DNA from: Pseudostreptobacillus hongkongensis
GTDB lineage: Bacteria > Fusobacteriota > Fusobacteriia > Fusobacteriales > Leptotrichiaceae
Assembly (NCBI RefSeq): GCF_001559795.1
Contig: NZ_LOHY01000088.1
Coordinates: 62,001 to 126,000 of the forward strand
Direction: 5' to 3'
DNA length: 64,000 nucleotides
How positions within the stretch are numbered: the stretch's first letter is position 1; the number at the start of each line of letters is the position of its first letter. A model generated the notes under the pieces. It saw nothing but the letters and a program-made list of their open reading frames with translations, did no database searches and was not told the DNA's origin. A program made the position numbers and the translations under genes. Shown here in pieces: positions 27,789-36,738 of this stretch.

Positions 27789-29531
27789 ATGCATATTAAT
27801 TTAGATAAAAGAGTTCAATATATATTGAATATTTTAAATGAATATGGTAGTGCATATATCGTAGGAGGTGCTATAAGAGATATTTTGTTAGGTATAGAAC
27901 CAGAAGATTACGATATAGCATCTAACATATCTATGAGTGAATTATTCTATATTTTAGATGAGTATAATCCAGTGGTTATTTCTGAAAAATATGAAATAGT
28001 ATCTATTGAAATTGAAGGTATTAACATAGAAATAGCTCGTTTTAGAAAGGAAAATGGAGTTTTAGATGGTAGAAATCCAGAACATTTTTCTTTTGTAGAT
28101 ACTATAGAAGAAGATCTTAAAAGACGTGATTTTACAATAAATGCATTTGCATATAGTTCTAATACTGGACTTATCGATATATATAATGGTTTGGAAGATT
28201 TAGAAAATAGGAAAGTAAATGTAGTAGGTGAAGATGCATTCTTAAGATTAAAAGAAGATAATGTAAGAGTGTTGAGAGCCTTATATTTAGTATCTAAATT
28301 TGATTTCAAACTATCGTGTGAATTAAAGGAAGCTATAGAAAAATTTGATTTACAGAAAAAATACAAGATATCTAAAACTAATTTTTTTAAGACTTTAAAT
28401 AAAATTTTATTTAATAAGTATTCATATAAGGCGCTTGATATGGCTATTAATTTAAATGTTTTAAATACTTATATACCTGAAATTAATAGTATTAATAAGA
28501 ATAAAGTTATACAAAAAGATCTTGTAAATGCATATAAGGTTTACTGTAAATATAATGCTTATGAAGAAAAATCTATAGGTTATGCTATATTTTGTATATA
28601 TTTAGGTAAATCTTTTTCAACTAAGAATTATATGTTCCCAAGTATATCTTTTGTTGAAGCATATTTGAAACAATTTAACTTAAATATAGTGGATATTATA
28701 TTGATAAAAAATCTAATATATTATAGTAATATAACTGATAAAAAATTAGGTGTTTCATTTATTAAAAGAATGTTATTTGAATTTAGAAATAATAAGAATG
28801 TTTCAAAACTTCTAAATTTGATTTCATTTATAAATCATCACTCAAAAGATTATAATAATATTATGAAAAAAACTCTTGAGTTGTTGAGTAAAATACAATC
28901 TATATACTTTAATGGTGACATTATTTTTATGAATGATATGGATATAAGTATAGTAGATATATATAATTTAAAATTACCTATAGATATAAATAGAGATTAT
29001 ATTAGAAAAGAAATATATAATAAATTAATTGAAGGTGAACTTATAAATGTTAAAAAAGATATTATAGAATATATAAATGATAAATATGCTAATGGTTTGA
29101 AAATTACTGAAGTTAAATCTTCAGGAGCTTTAGTTTTTAGGTATGATAAAGAAAAAAAACTAGAATTTCTGTTAGTTAAAATTAATGGAGGTAATTGGGG
29201 ATTCCCTAAAGGTCATATAGAAGAAAATGAGAATGAAATAGAAGCAGCTAAAAGAGAAATTAGAGAAGAAACTGGACTTGATGTAGAACTTTATTATTCA
29301 GATGAATTTAAAAAGGTTATATCATATATTACTAATGATGGTAATTTAAAATACGTTACTCTTTATTTAGCTGAGGTTGGAAATGATGATCAGGTTTATA
29401 TAGATAATTATGAAATAGTTGATTATAAATGGTTAAGTCTTGATGAAGCTCTTAAGGTGATAACTTATTCATCTCAAAGAGATGTTTTACATAGTGCAAG
29501 ATTATATTTATTTATGAGAAAGGGGATGTAA
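27789..29531 (+). CDS. CCA tRNA nucleotidyltransferase fused to a C-terminal NUDIX hydrolase
   Basis: A 580-aa two-part protein. Residues 1-about 430 form a class II CCA-adding/poly(A) polymerase (SAYIVGGAIRDILLG, EDYDIA, RRDFTINAFAY, then the RLKEDNVRVLRALYL motif). Residues about 440-580 are a NUDIX domain with the full box GHIEENENEIEAAKREIREETGL and upstream GNWGFPKG, most like Ap4A/dinucleotide hydrolases. The reading frame is continuous with no stop or start between the parts. The stop overlaps the next start. The NUDIX substrate is unknown. Confidence 0.9.
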   Translation: MHINLDKRVQYILNILNEYGSAYIVGGAIRDILLGIEPEDYDIASNISMSELFYILDEYNPVVISEKYEIVSIEIEGINIEIARFRKENGVLDGRNPEHFSFVDTIEEDLKRRDFTINAFAYSSNTGLIDIYNGLEDLENRKVNVVGEDAFLRLKEDNVRVLRALYLVSKFDFKLSCELKEAIEKFDLQKKYKISKTNFFKTLNKILFNKYSYKALDMAINLNVLNTYIPEINSINKNKVIQKDLVNAYKVYCKYNAYEEKSIGYAIFCIYLGKSFSTKNYMFPSISFVEAYLKQFNLNIVDIILIKNLIYYSNITDKKLGVSFIKRMLFEFRNNKNVSKLLNLISFINHHSKDYNNIMKKTLELLSKIQSIYFNGDIIFMNDMDISIVDIYNLKLPIDINRDYIRKEIYNKLIEGELINVKKDIIEYINDKYANGLKITEVKSSGALVFRYDKEKKLEFLLVKINGGNWGFPKGHIEENENEIEAAKREIREETGLDVELYYSDEFKKVISYITNDGNLKYVTLYLAEVGNDDQVYIDNYEIVDYKWLSLDEALKVITYSSQRDVLHSARLYLFMRKGM

Positions 29532-30094
29532 TGAGAAATAATATTTTTTTAGGATTGGTACATTATCCAGTTTATAATAAAAATAGTGAAGTTGTTGCAA
29601 CTTCAGTTACAAATTTTGATATACATGATATATCAAGATCATGTAGAACTTATGATATTAACAAATATTTTATAATAACTCCAGTAGATGCTCAAAAAGA
29701 ATTGACTTCTAGAATAATAGGTTTCTGGCAAGAAGGAGATGGAATAGATTTTAATAAGGATAGAAATGAAGCTTTTGAAAATACTTTGCTTTCAGATAGT
29801 ATAGAAGATAGTATAAAAACTATAGAAAAAATGACAGGGAAAAGACCTGTTATAGTTACAACTTCAGCTAGAATGTTTGAAAACACAGTTTCTTTTTCAG
29901 AGCTTAGTAATAAAATATTTAATGATGATGAAGTATATTTATTATTATTTGGTACAGGTTGGGGTCTAACTCAAGAAGTTATGGATATGTCTAAATATAT
30001 ATTAGAACCAATAAGAATAAATACAAGATATAATCATTTATCAGTAAGAGCTGCTGTAGCTATAATACTTGATAGATTATTTGGAGAAAAATAG
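29531..30094 (+). CDS. SPOUT-family RNA methyltransferase (Methyltrn_RNA_4 type)
   Basis: A 187-aa protein with LGLVHYPVYNKNSEVVATSVTN at the N-terminus and FGTGWGLTQEVM plus NHLSVRAAVAIILDRL near the C-terminus. The latter is the knotted SAM-binding region of the TM1570-like family, often found beside or fused to TrmD. trmD lies 2 kb downstream here. The methylated RNA position is not known. It overlaps the preceding gene by one base. Confidence 0.8.
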   Translation: MRNNIFLGLVHYPVYNKNSEVVATSVTNFDIHDISRSCRTYDINKYFIITPVDAQKELTSRIIGFWQEGDGIDFNKDRNEAFENTLLSDSIEDSIKTIEKMTGKRPVIVTTSARMFENTVSFSELSNKIFNDDEVYLLLFGTGWGLTQEVMDMSKYILEPIRINTRYNHLSVRAAVAIILDRLFGEK

Positions 30095-30103
30095 GAGGAA
30101 TTT

Positions 30104-30496
30104 ATGGTAGGAATTGTTTTGGTTTGTCATAGTAATGCAATGACAGATGCATTTTTAGAATTTTGTGAAGTATTAAAACAAGAAGATTTTCCTTTGTTAA
30201 ATGGGGGAGGATCACATTATGATACTTATGGTACTACACCTGAAATGGTTGCTAGTATTGTAAAAGAAGCAGATAAAGGAAACGGTGTACTTGCAATAGT
30301 AGATTTTGGTAGCTCTATTAATGCTGTACAAGGTGCTCAAAAAATATTAAAAGGTGAAATCGAGCTTGAAATAGCAGATTGTCCTTTTGTCGAAGGAGCT
30401 TTATCTGCTATAGCTGCAAATGATGAAAGTTTGGATTTAAAAACTTTAAAAATGATAGCAGAAGATAGTTCTAATTTTAAAAAAATTAAAGGCTAG
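30104..30496 (+). CDS. PTS EIIA-like protein of the DhaM/mannose-EIIA fold
   Basis: A 130-aa protein. The phosphorylatable His9 is in VLVCHSNAM, a GG-rich loop follows (LNGGGSHYDTYGTTPE), then VDFGSSINAVQGAQKIL and DCPFVEGAL, the DhaM pattern (dihydroxyacetone kinase phosphotransfer subunit). No dhaK or dhaL is present in the window, so it is an orphan here. ptsI (enzyme I) is 3 kb downstream in the same direction, which offers a phosphate source through HPr. The start follows AGGAGG. Confidence 0.82.
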   Translation: MVGIVLVCHSNAMTDAFLEFCEVLKQEDFPLLNGGGSHYDTYGTTPEMVASIVKEADKGNGVLAIVDFGSSINAVQGAQKILKGEIELEIADCPFVEGALSAIAANDESLDLKTLKMIAEDSSNFKKIKG

Positions 30497-30504
30497 GTGA
30501 ATTT

Positions 30505-31200
30505 ATGATTAGAGTTTTAGATTTGACAAGAGAATTTATAAGGTTTTTTAAAAATAATTGGTTTAAACTGATAATTATACTTTTAGCTAATATATTTATA
30601 AATATTTATGTAGCTAATTTTATTGATAATAGTAGTTCTACTTATTTTTGGGTTAGTAGTATATCTTTAATAATATTAGATATATTATTGCTTAATGTAT
30701 TTATGTATGAATATACAGATAATAAGTTTAATTTCAGAAGGTTTTTAGAATATTTTGCTATAAGAATTGTTATAGTTTTAATAACATTATATACTGGAAC
30801 TAATCATTTTTTAGCATTACCTTTTTCAACTGTATTAATGGTATTTAGTTTTATATTGATATTTTTTAAATATTTATATTATAGTGATGAAATAAGTTTA
30901 TCAAATTCTATAGATTATTCTTTTACTTTATTTAAAGCGGTTTGGTTGCAAATTTTATCTATAATATTTATATATACTTTTTTAGTTGTTGTACTTACTC
31001 TTATAATGACATTTGCTTATATAGATACTAATACTTTAGCAAATATTAATGATTCTATTTTGTTACAACAATATATTAGAGAAAATACAATGATTATTTC
31101 TAAAAATTATTTATATATAACATTAATTGAGTTGTTAGGTATGATTGAATCGGTTTTAATAGGAGTTTATTACTATAGATTAAAAAAGATAAAAAATTAG
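30505..31200 (+). CDS. Membrane protein of unknown function
   Basis: A 231-aa protein with about six hydrophobic helices (N-terminal FKLIIILLANIFINIY, C-terminal LYITLIELLGMIESVLIGVYYY). It has no recognised motif. The C-terminal IESVLIGVYYYRLKKIK is echoed in the next gene (LENALIGSYFYNLKKLY), so the two look like distant relatives or fragments of one duplicated family. The architecture resembles DUF975/YesK-type proteins only loosely. Confidence 0.7.
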   Translation: MIRVLDLTREFIRFFKNNWFKLIIILLANIFINIYVANFIDNSSSTYFWVSSISLIILDILLLNVFMYEYTDNKFNFRRFLEYFAIRIVIVLITLYTGTNHFLALPFSTVLMVFSFILIFFKYLYYSDEISLSNSIDYSFTLFKAVWLQILSIIFIYTFLVVVLTLIMTFAYIDTNTLANINDSILLQQYIRENTMIISKNYLYITLIELLGMIESVLIGVYYYRLKKIKN

Positions 31201-31209
31201 GTGGTAATT

Positions 31210-31545
31210 ATGTTTAAAGAAGTTTGTAAAGATAATTTTAAATTTATTAAAAGTACTTGGATTATATTATTACTTATGTCATTGTTTTTATCTTTTATAA
31301 TGTATTTAGATATAAAGGTATTGTTGTTTAATATTATAGTAGCATTAAAGATTATGAGTATTTATCCTTACTTAGGAGGTTATGAATTATATGATGCATT
31401 ACCAATGTTATTAAGAGCTTTATCTGATCCATTTATGATATTCATAATTATTTTAATTGGATTATTAGAAAATGCTTTAATTGGTTCATATTTCTATAAT
31501 TTAAAAAAACTATACTACAATGAGGAGAGTGGATGGACAATTTAA
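31210..31545 (+). CDS. Small membrane protein related to the preceding gene
   Basis: A 111-aa protein with two or three hydrophobic segments. The ATG at 31210 lies 6 nt behind AGGTGG; a GTG 9 nt earlier overlaps that site. The C-terminal LLENALIGSYFYNLKKLY parallels the end of the upstream protein. It could be a truncated paralogue. It overlaps rimM by 13 bp. Confidence 0.65.
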   Translation: MFKEVCKDNFKFIKSTWIILLLMSLFLSFIMYLDIKVLLFNIIVALKIMSIYPYLGGYELYDALPMLLRALSDPFMIFIIILIGLLENALIGSYFYNLKKLYYNEESGWTI

Positions 31546-32021
31546 TATTAATAGGTCAGGTAACTGGTACACATAGATTATTAGGAACTGTTAAGGTTAA
31601 TAGCAAGTTTCCTAATGTTGAAATTTTAAAAGGGTTAAGTGTAATACTTAAAAAAGATAATGATATTAAAATATCTAAAATTAATGATGTTAAAGGTATT
31701 ACTGGAGGTAGAGTTCTATTTGATTTAGATAAAATAAATAATTTAGATCTTGCAAAAGAATTAGTGGGATATAAGATATATGTTAGATCAGACTTAGTCC
31801 CTGATTATAAAGAGGAAATTTCTATTATAGGGTATAATGTATATGATAAAGAAGAACATATAGGTGAAGTAATAGATATTTTAGAAACAGCAGCACATGA
31901 AATACTTATAGTAGATAATTTAGGAAGTGAAATTATGATACCATATATAGATGTGTTTGTAAAAGAAGTTGATGATGTAAAGAAAATAATTAAAGCAGAG
32001 TTAATAGAAGGAATGAGATAG
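31533..32021 (+). CDS. rimM: Ribosome maturation factor RimM
   Basis: A 162-aa 16S rRNA processing factor with an N-terminal beta-barrel (ILIGQVTGTHRLLGTVKV, the GxxG start) and a C-terminal PRC-barrel (YNVYDKEEHIGEVIDILETAAHEIL then IMIPYID). Length is normal. The stop is immediately followed by the trmD ATG, the classical rimM-trmD pair. Confidence 0.94.
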   Translation: MDNLILIGQVTGTHRLLGTVKVNSKFPNVEILKGLSVILKKDNDIKISKINDVKGITGGRVLFDLDKINNLDLAKELVGYKIYVRSDLVPDYKEEISIIGYNVYDKEEHIGEVIDILETAAHEILIVDNLGSEIMIPYIDVFVKEVDDVKKIIKAELIEGMR

Positions 32022-32759
32022 ATGAAAATAAGGGTACTTACATTATTTGAAGAGTTATTTTCGCTTTACCTTTCTCAAACTATAATGAAACGTGCAGATG
32101 ACAATGATATAATTTATGATATTGTGAATATTAGAAATTATTCAAATAATAAACATAATCAAGTAGATGATACACCATTTGGTGGTGGAGCAGGTATGGT
32201 ACTAAAACCTGAACCCTATTGGGCATATTTTAGAGAACTTAGATTAAATAAAGTAAAAAAACCTTATACTGTATTTGTAAGTCCACAAGGAAAAACTTTA
32301 GATCAAAATAAACTAATAGAGTTATCTAAAATAGAAGATTTATGTATAATATCTGGAAGATATGAAGGCCTTGATCAAAGAGTTATTGATAAATTTGTTG
32401 ATGAAGAAATATCTATAGGAGATTATGTTTTAAGTAGTGGTGATTTGGCATCTCTTGTTTTAATAGATGGTATAGTTAGAATGAAAGATGGTATAATAAA
32501 AAAAGAATCATATGAAACAGATTCTTTCTATAATGGATTATTAGGATTTCCACAATATACAAGACCTCAGGTTATTGATAATATGACAGTTCCTGAAATT
32601 TTATTAAGCGGTAATCATAAATTAATAGATGAATATAGGTTTGAAAAATCTGTTTTTAAAACTTTAAAAAACAGACCAGATCTAATACAAGAAAAAATAG
32701 AAGATAAAAATTTCAAGAAAAAATATGATTTAATAATAAATCAAATTTTAAAAAAGTAA
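32022..32759 (+). CDS. trmD: tRNA (guanine-37-N1) methyltransferase TrmD
   Basis: A 245-aa SPOUT methyltransferase. VNIRNYSNNKHNQVDDTPFGGGAGMVLKPEP, then SPQGKTLDQ, CGRYEGLDQR-like ISGRYEGLDQRV and IGDYVLSSGDLASL form the trefoil knot and SAM site. The usual Cys in the CGRYEG segment is Ser here. Canonical length. It directly follows rimM with no gap. Confidence 0.96.
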   Translation: MKIRVLTLFEELFSLYLSQTIMKRADDNDIIYDIVNIRNYSNNKHNQVDDTPFGGGAGMVLKPEPYWAYFRELRLNKVKKPYTVFVSPQGKTLDQNKLIELSKIEDLCIISGRYEGLDQRVIDKFVDEEISIGDYVLSSGDLASLVLIDGIVRMKDGIIKKESYETDSFYNGLLGFPQYTRPQVIDNMTVPEILLSGNHKLIDEYRFEKSVFKTLKNRPDLIQEKIEDKNFKKKYDLIINQILKK

Positions 32760-32765
32760 AAAATA

Positions 32766-32774
32766 TGATATAAT
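32766..32774 (+). promoter_or_regulatory. Extended -10 promoter of the ankyrin gene
   Basis: TGATATAAT (extended -10 with perfect TATAAT) lies 16 nt before the ankyrin gene's start codon. The -35 is poor (TTTTAA at 32746-32751). The leader would be almost absent. Confidence 0.45.
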
Positions 32775-32790
32775 ACAATGGTGATATAGA

Positions 32791-33486
32791 ATGAGTAAAA
32801 AAATATTTATATTAATTTTTATTCTTTTGAATTTAATATCATATTCAGAAGATGAAAAAATATATATAGTTGGTGAAAAAGCAGAAATAGAAGAAAAAAA
32901 TGAGAATAGATTAGAAACATTTTTAAATTCTATAAAATATTTTAATAATACAGTTGCACTAAACTATATTAATGGAAGTAAAAATGAGTATTCTACTGTT
33001 TATCCAGCTGGTTCATATTCACCAGGATTTCAAAATGTAATTACAAAATCAGAAGTGGATCCTATAGATATAAATCTTAAGAATTCAGTTGGAGAAAGTG
33101 CAGTTATACTTGCTATAGAATATGGAAATAATGCAATATTGAAAGAATTACTTAAACATGATGTAAACTTAAATGTTAAACATCCTGTATTTGGTAAATA
33201 TCCTATACATTCAGCAGTGTATTTTCAAAATAGGGAAGCAGTAGAAATGTTGCTTGAAAAAGAACCGGATTTTGTAAATTTTAAAAATGATGTAGACGGT
33301 TGGATGCCACTTGAAGATGCGGTATTAAAAGGTGATGCAGATATAGTAAAATTACTTTTAGATAAGGGAGCAGATCCTAGACTTAGAGATTATTCTGGTA
33401 AAAGAGCTATAGATTTGGCGGTTAATTATGGTAAAGGTGAAATAGTTAAATTACTTAGAGATAAGATAGTTGAATTGAGAAAATAA
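32791..33486 (+). CDS. Secreted ankyrin-repeat protein
   Basis: A 231-aa protein with an N-terminal signal peptide (MSKKIFILIFILLNLISYS). About four ankyrin repeats cover residues 95-231: GESAVILAIEYGNNAILKELLKHD, KYPIHSAVYFQNREAVEMLLEKE, GWMPLEDAVLKGDADIVKLLLDKGAD, GKRAIDLAVNYGKGEIVKLLRD. It is probably periplasmic, and a protein-protein contact role is expected. Partner unknown. It is followed 21 nt later by ptsI. Confidence 0.88.
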   Translation: MSKKIFILIFILLNLISYSEDEKIYIVGEKAEIEEKNENRLETFLNSIKYFNNTVALNYINGSKNEYSTVYPAGSYSPGFQNVITKSEVDPIDINLKNSVGESAVILAIEYGNNAILKELLKHDVNLNVKHPVFGKYPIHSAVYFQNREAVEMLLEKEPDFVNFKNDVDGWMPLEDAVLKGDADIVKLLLDKGADPRLRDYSGKRAIDLAVNYGKGEIVKLLRDKIVELRK

Positions 33487-33507
33487 ATATACGTGGAGGA
33501 AAATGTT

Positions 33508-35217
33508 ATGATGAGATTAACAGGAATAGGTGCATCTGAGGGTGTAGCAATAGGAAAAGTTTTAATTTTTCACCAAGAAGAATTAGAATTTCCTAAAGAG
33601 AAATTTTTAAGTAGTGAAACAGCTGAATCTGAAATTATTAAGTTAGAAGAAGCTATGAAAAAATCAAAAACACAATTAATCTCTATTAGAGAAAAAGTAA
33701 GGGCAAAACTTGGCGATGATAAAGCAGATATTTTTGACGGACATATACTTTTACTAGAAGACGAAGATTTAATGGATGAGATTACAGCTAAAATTAAAGA
33801 AGATGGGTTAAAGGCTCCTTATGCATTAAAAGAAGGAATTGATGGTTATTGTGAAATGTTATCACAACTTGATGACCCTTATTTAAGAGAAAGAGTAGCA
33901 GATTTCCAAGATATAGGAACTAGATGGTTAAAAAATTTATTAAATATAAAAATAAAAGATCTTAGTAATTTAGAACCTAATACTATAATCGTTACTAATG
34001 ATTTAACTCCTTCAGATACAGCGCAATTAGACTTAGAAAATTGTAAAGGATTTGTAACTGAAGTTGGAGGTAAAACAGCACACTCTGCAATAATGGCAAG
34101 ATCATTAGAAATACCAGCAGTAGTTGGAACTAAATCAATAATAACTACAGTTAAAGATGGAGAAGATATAATAATAGATGGAGATGAAGGAGAAATTTAT
34201 TTAAGTCCAACTCCAGAATTAGTTAAAGAGTTTGAAGTAAAAAGATTAGAACAAATTAACGCAATAGAAGAATTAAGAAAATTAAAAGATTTAAAACCTA
34301 TAACAAAAGATGGACACGAAGTTGAAATATGGGGAAATATAGGGAAACCTGAAGATGTAGAAGCAGTAATTGAATCTGGTGCTACAGGTATAGGATTATA
34401 TAGAACAGAATTCCTATTTATGAATTCAGATCATATGCCTACAGAAGAAGAACAATATAGAGCGTATAGAGCAGTTGTTGAAAAAATGAATAATAATCCA
34501 GTAACTATTCGTACTATGGATATAGGTGGAGATAAAGAATTACCTTATTTAGATCTACCAAAAGAATTAAACCCATTCTTAGGATATAGAGCTATAAGAA
34601 TATCTTTAGTTAACAAGGAAATGTTTAAAACTCAATTAAGAGCTATATTAAGAGCGTCTGCTTATGGAACAGTTAAAATTATGTATCCGATGATAAGTTC
34701 TATAAAAGAAGTTAGACTTGCTAATCAAATATTAGAAGAATGTAAAGCAGAACTTGATGCTATAGGTAAGAGATTTGATAGAAATATTAAAGTTGGTATT
34801 ATGATAGAAACACCATCTTCTGCAATAATAGCATATAAATTTGCAAAAGAGGTTGATTTCTTCTCAATAGGAACTAATGATTTAACTCAATATTTCTTAG
34901 CAGTAGATAGAGGAAATGAAATGGTTTCAGATCTTTATTCAGCATTTAATCCAGCAGTACTTGAAGCTATACAAAAAGCAATAGACGCTGCACATAATCA
35001 AGGAATTTCTATAAGTATGTGTGGAGAATTTGCAGGAAATAAAGATGCTGCAGAATTATTATTAGGTATGGGACTAGATGCATTTAGTATGTCAGCATCT
35101 TCTGTATTAAAAGTTAAAAATAAAATATTAGAATGTAATTATACTGATGCTCAAAAATATAGAGATTTAATCTTAAGTAAAGATACAACAGAAGAAGTTA
35201 TAGAGTCTCTAAGATAG
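33508..35217 (+). CDS. ptsI: PTS enzyme I (phosphoenolpyruvate-protein phosphotransferase)
   Basis: A 569-aa cytosolic enzyme that moves phosphate from PEP to HPr. The active His192 is in GGKTAHSAIMARSLEIPAVVG. PEP-binding motifs GLYRTEFLFM, TIRTMDIGGDKELPYL, GYRAIRISL, DFFSIGTNDLTQY and the terminal ISMCGEFAG are all present. The ATG at 33508 lies 8 nt behind GGAGG; the GTG at 33493 overlaps that site and is rejected. No ptsH is in the window. Confidence 0.96.
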   Translation: MMRLTGIGASEGVAIGKVLIFHQEELEFPKEKFLSSETAESEIIKLEEAMKKSKTQLISIREKVRAKLGDDKADIFDGHILLLEDEDLMDEITAKIKEDGLKAPYALKEGIDGYCEMLSQLDDPYLRERVADFQDIGTRWLKNLLNIKIKDLSNLEPNTIIVTNDLTPSDTAQLDLENCKGFVTEVGGKTAHSAIMARSLEIPAVVGTKSIITTVKDGEDIIIDGDEGEIYLSPTPELVKEFEVKRLEQINAIEELRKLKDLKPITKDGHEVEIWGNIGKPEDVEAVIESGATGIGLYRTEFLFMNSDHMPTEEEQYRAYRAVVEKMNNNPVTIRTMDIGGDKELPYLDLPKELNPFLGYRAIRISLVNKEMFKTQLRAILRASAYGTVKIMYPMISSIKEVRLANQILEECKAELDAIGKRFDRNIKVGIMIETPSSAIIAYKFAKEVDFFSIGTNDLTQYFLAVDRGNEMVSDLYSAFNPAVLEAIQKAIDAAHNQGISISMCGEFAGNKDAAELLLGMGLDAFSMSASSVLKVKNKILECNYTDAQKYRDLILSKDTTEEVIESLR

Positions 35218-35225
35218 GAGTTTAA

Positions 35226-35555
35226 ATGAGAAAACTAAGAAGTGATAAAGAAGCAAAGAAAAAACAAAAAGAAGAATTATTAAATGAAGAAAGTAATAAA
35301 GAAGTAGATTATTCTAATGAATTACCTTTTACAAAATTTGATTATATAATTTATGCACTATTCTTTGTGGTTACGTTATTTAATAATAATGTTTTAGGTG
35401 TAGTAATGGTATTATCAGTAATACTTCTAGGTTCATTTATATATAAACAATTCAGTAAGAATTTATCAAATAATTTTATGTATAGATTATTTGTCTTCCT
35501 ATTGTTATCAATAATAGCGCTGCCGGTACGTATGTTAATTCTTAAGTTTATGTAA
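35226..35555 (+). CDS. Small membrane protein of unknown function
   Basis: A 109-aa protein with a charged cytosolic N-terminus (MRKLRSDKEAKKKQKEELLNEE) and three hydrophobic segments from residue 40 on. No family recognised. It has GGAG as Shine-Dalgarno, starts 9 nt after ptsI and precedes a DJ-1 family gene by 13 nt, which fits an operon. Confidence 0.7.
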   Translation: MRKLRSDKEAKKKQKEELLNEESNKEVDYSNELPFTKFDYIIYALFFVVTLFNNNVLGVVMVLSVILLGSFIYKQFSKNLSNNFMYRLFVFLLLSIIALPVRMLILKFM

Positions 35556-35568
35556 GGAAGTGAATTAA

Positions 35569-36120
35569 ATGAAAAAAATGTTAGTAATTTGGGTGAATGG
35601 ACTTGAAGAAACTGAAACAATATTTCCTGTAGATTTAATGAGAAGAGCAGGAATAAAAGTTGATGCTGTAAGTATTACAGATAAACTTGAAATTTTAAGT
35701 TCTCATAATATATCCTTAAAGGCTGATAAACTATTTGAAGATATAAATATAGATGATTATGATGGAATTATGTTTTCAGGTGGTGCAGGTTATAAAGAAT
35801 ATGAAAAAAATTTATTTTTAAAAGAAACAGTTGAAAAATATATTTTAGATAATAAACTTGTAACAGCAATTTGTGCAGCACCTTCATATTTAGCTAAAAT
35901 TGGAGTGTTAAAAAATAAGGAAGCTACAGTATATAAAGGGTTTGACCATTTTTTAACTGAAAATGGAGCTATATATGTAGATGTTCCAGTTATAAAAGCT
36001 AATAATATTATAACTGCAAGATCTGTAGCAGCTGCAAAAGATTTTGGACTTGAAGTAGTAGAATATCTTTTAGGAAAAGAAACTAGAATTAATTTAGAAG
36101 AAGAAATAATAAATTACTAG
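35569..36120 (+). CDS. DJ-1/PfpI family protein
   Basis: A 183-aa protein of the DJ-1/ThiJ/YajL superfamily: VNGLEETETIFPVDLMRRAG carries the conserved Glu, MFSGGAGYKEY the glycine loop and TAICAAPSYLAKIG the nucleophile Cys at about residue 104. The last part RSVAAAKDFGLEVVEYLLG is also typical. Roles in the family are glyoxalase III-like or deglycation/chaperone activity, and the exact function is not settled. A terminator follows directly. Confidence 0.9.
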   Translation: MKKMLVIWVNGLEETETIFPVDLMRRAGIKVDAVSITDKLEILSSHNISLKADKLFEDINIDDYDGIMFSGGAGYKEYEKNLFLKETVEKYILDNKLVTAICAAPSYLAKIGVLKNKEATVYKGFDHFLTENGAIYVDVPVIKANNIITARSVAAAKDFGLEVVEYLLGKETRINLEEEIINY

Positions 36121-36142
36121 AAAAAGGCGAAAGCCTTTTTTT
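36121..36142 (+). terminator. Strong terminator after the DJ-1 gene
   Basis: AAAAAGGC/GCCTTTTTTT with a GAAA tetraloop begins at the base after the stop codon. Confidence 0.93.
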
Positions 36143-36145
36143 ATT

Positions 36146-36457
36146 ATTAGATTCATTAATTTTAAAATAAAATTAATTTCTATAGATTTTAATAATAAAT
36201 TAGTTCAGGTAATATATAGGATAGTAATACTTTTGATAACTTTTTTAGTTACGTGGTATTATAGCACTCTTGCTGAAGCGAATAATAATAAAGGATTTGA
36301 AACTTTAATGGTTCATAGGATAGCTTGGATACATTTTGATATAATTATTAAAATAATAAGTTTAATATTAAGTGTTACAATATACCCACCAGCTATGAGC
36401 TATTCTATATTCATAACTCTAATATTCTTAGTTATTCCAAATCAATTTAAAAATTAG
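36146..36457 (+). pseudogene. Open frame without a start codon, possible membrane-protein remnant
   Basis: The frame is open from at least 36146 to the TAG at 36455-36457 and would encode about 100 residues. These include TTFLVTWYY-like hydrophobic helices, HRIAWIHFDIIIKIISLIL and FITLIFLVIPNQFKN. The only initiator is a TTG at 36233 without a Shine-Dalgarno. The composition looks protein-coding, so it may be a truncated old gene; it could also be chance in AT-rich DNA. Confidence 0.3.
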
Positions 36458-36674
36458 ATGATATTTAAAAAATAGTAAATAAAATTATAGTAGGAGGTTG
36501 CTTTGTTTCGGAGTAATCTCTATTTTGTTGATAATAATATAAAAAATAAAGGATAAGATTTATAATATATACCAAAAAAATAGATGGTAAAATTTAAAAT
36601 TACTATAAAGTTTGAAGGTGTATTTTTTGTATATATTTTTACTAAAAAATTTTTAAAACCAATAATATTTAATC
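36458..36674 (+). other. Gene-free stretch upstream of glgC
   Basis: The region between the DJ-1 terminator and glgC is about 600 bp. After the start-less frame I see only an isolated AGGAGG (36492-36497) followed by an 18-codon frame (TTG, then FRSNLYFVDNNIKNKG), probably debris, and the glgC promoter at 36675. Nothing else is supported. Confidence 0.4.
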
Positions 36675-36702
36675 TTGACAAAATATAAAATCAAGATATA
36701 CT
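36675..36702 (+). promoter_or_regulatory. glgC-glgA promoter
   Basis: TTGACA (36675-36680), a 16-bp spacer and TATACT (36697-36702) lie 36 nt before the glgC start codon. This is one of the strongest matches to the vegetative consensus in the window. Confidence 0.78.
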
Positions 36703-36738
36703 TTTAATAGATATATAAGTATAAAGGAAGTGAATATT

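Noticed and set aside
27947-28366. 139-codon minus-strand frame inside the CCA transferase gene
   Set aside because: Shadow of a well-supported coding region with low-complexity content.
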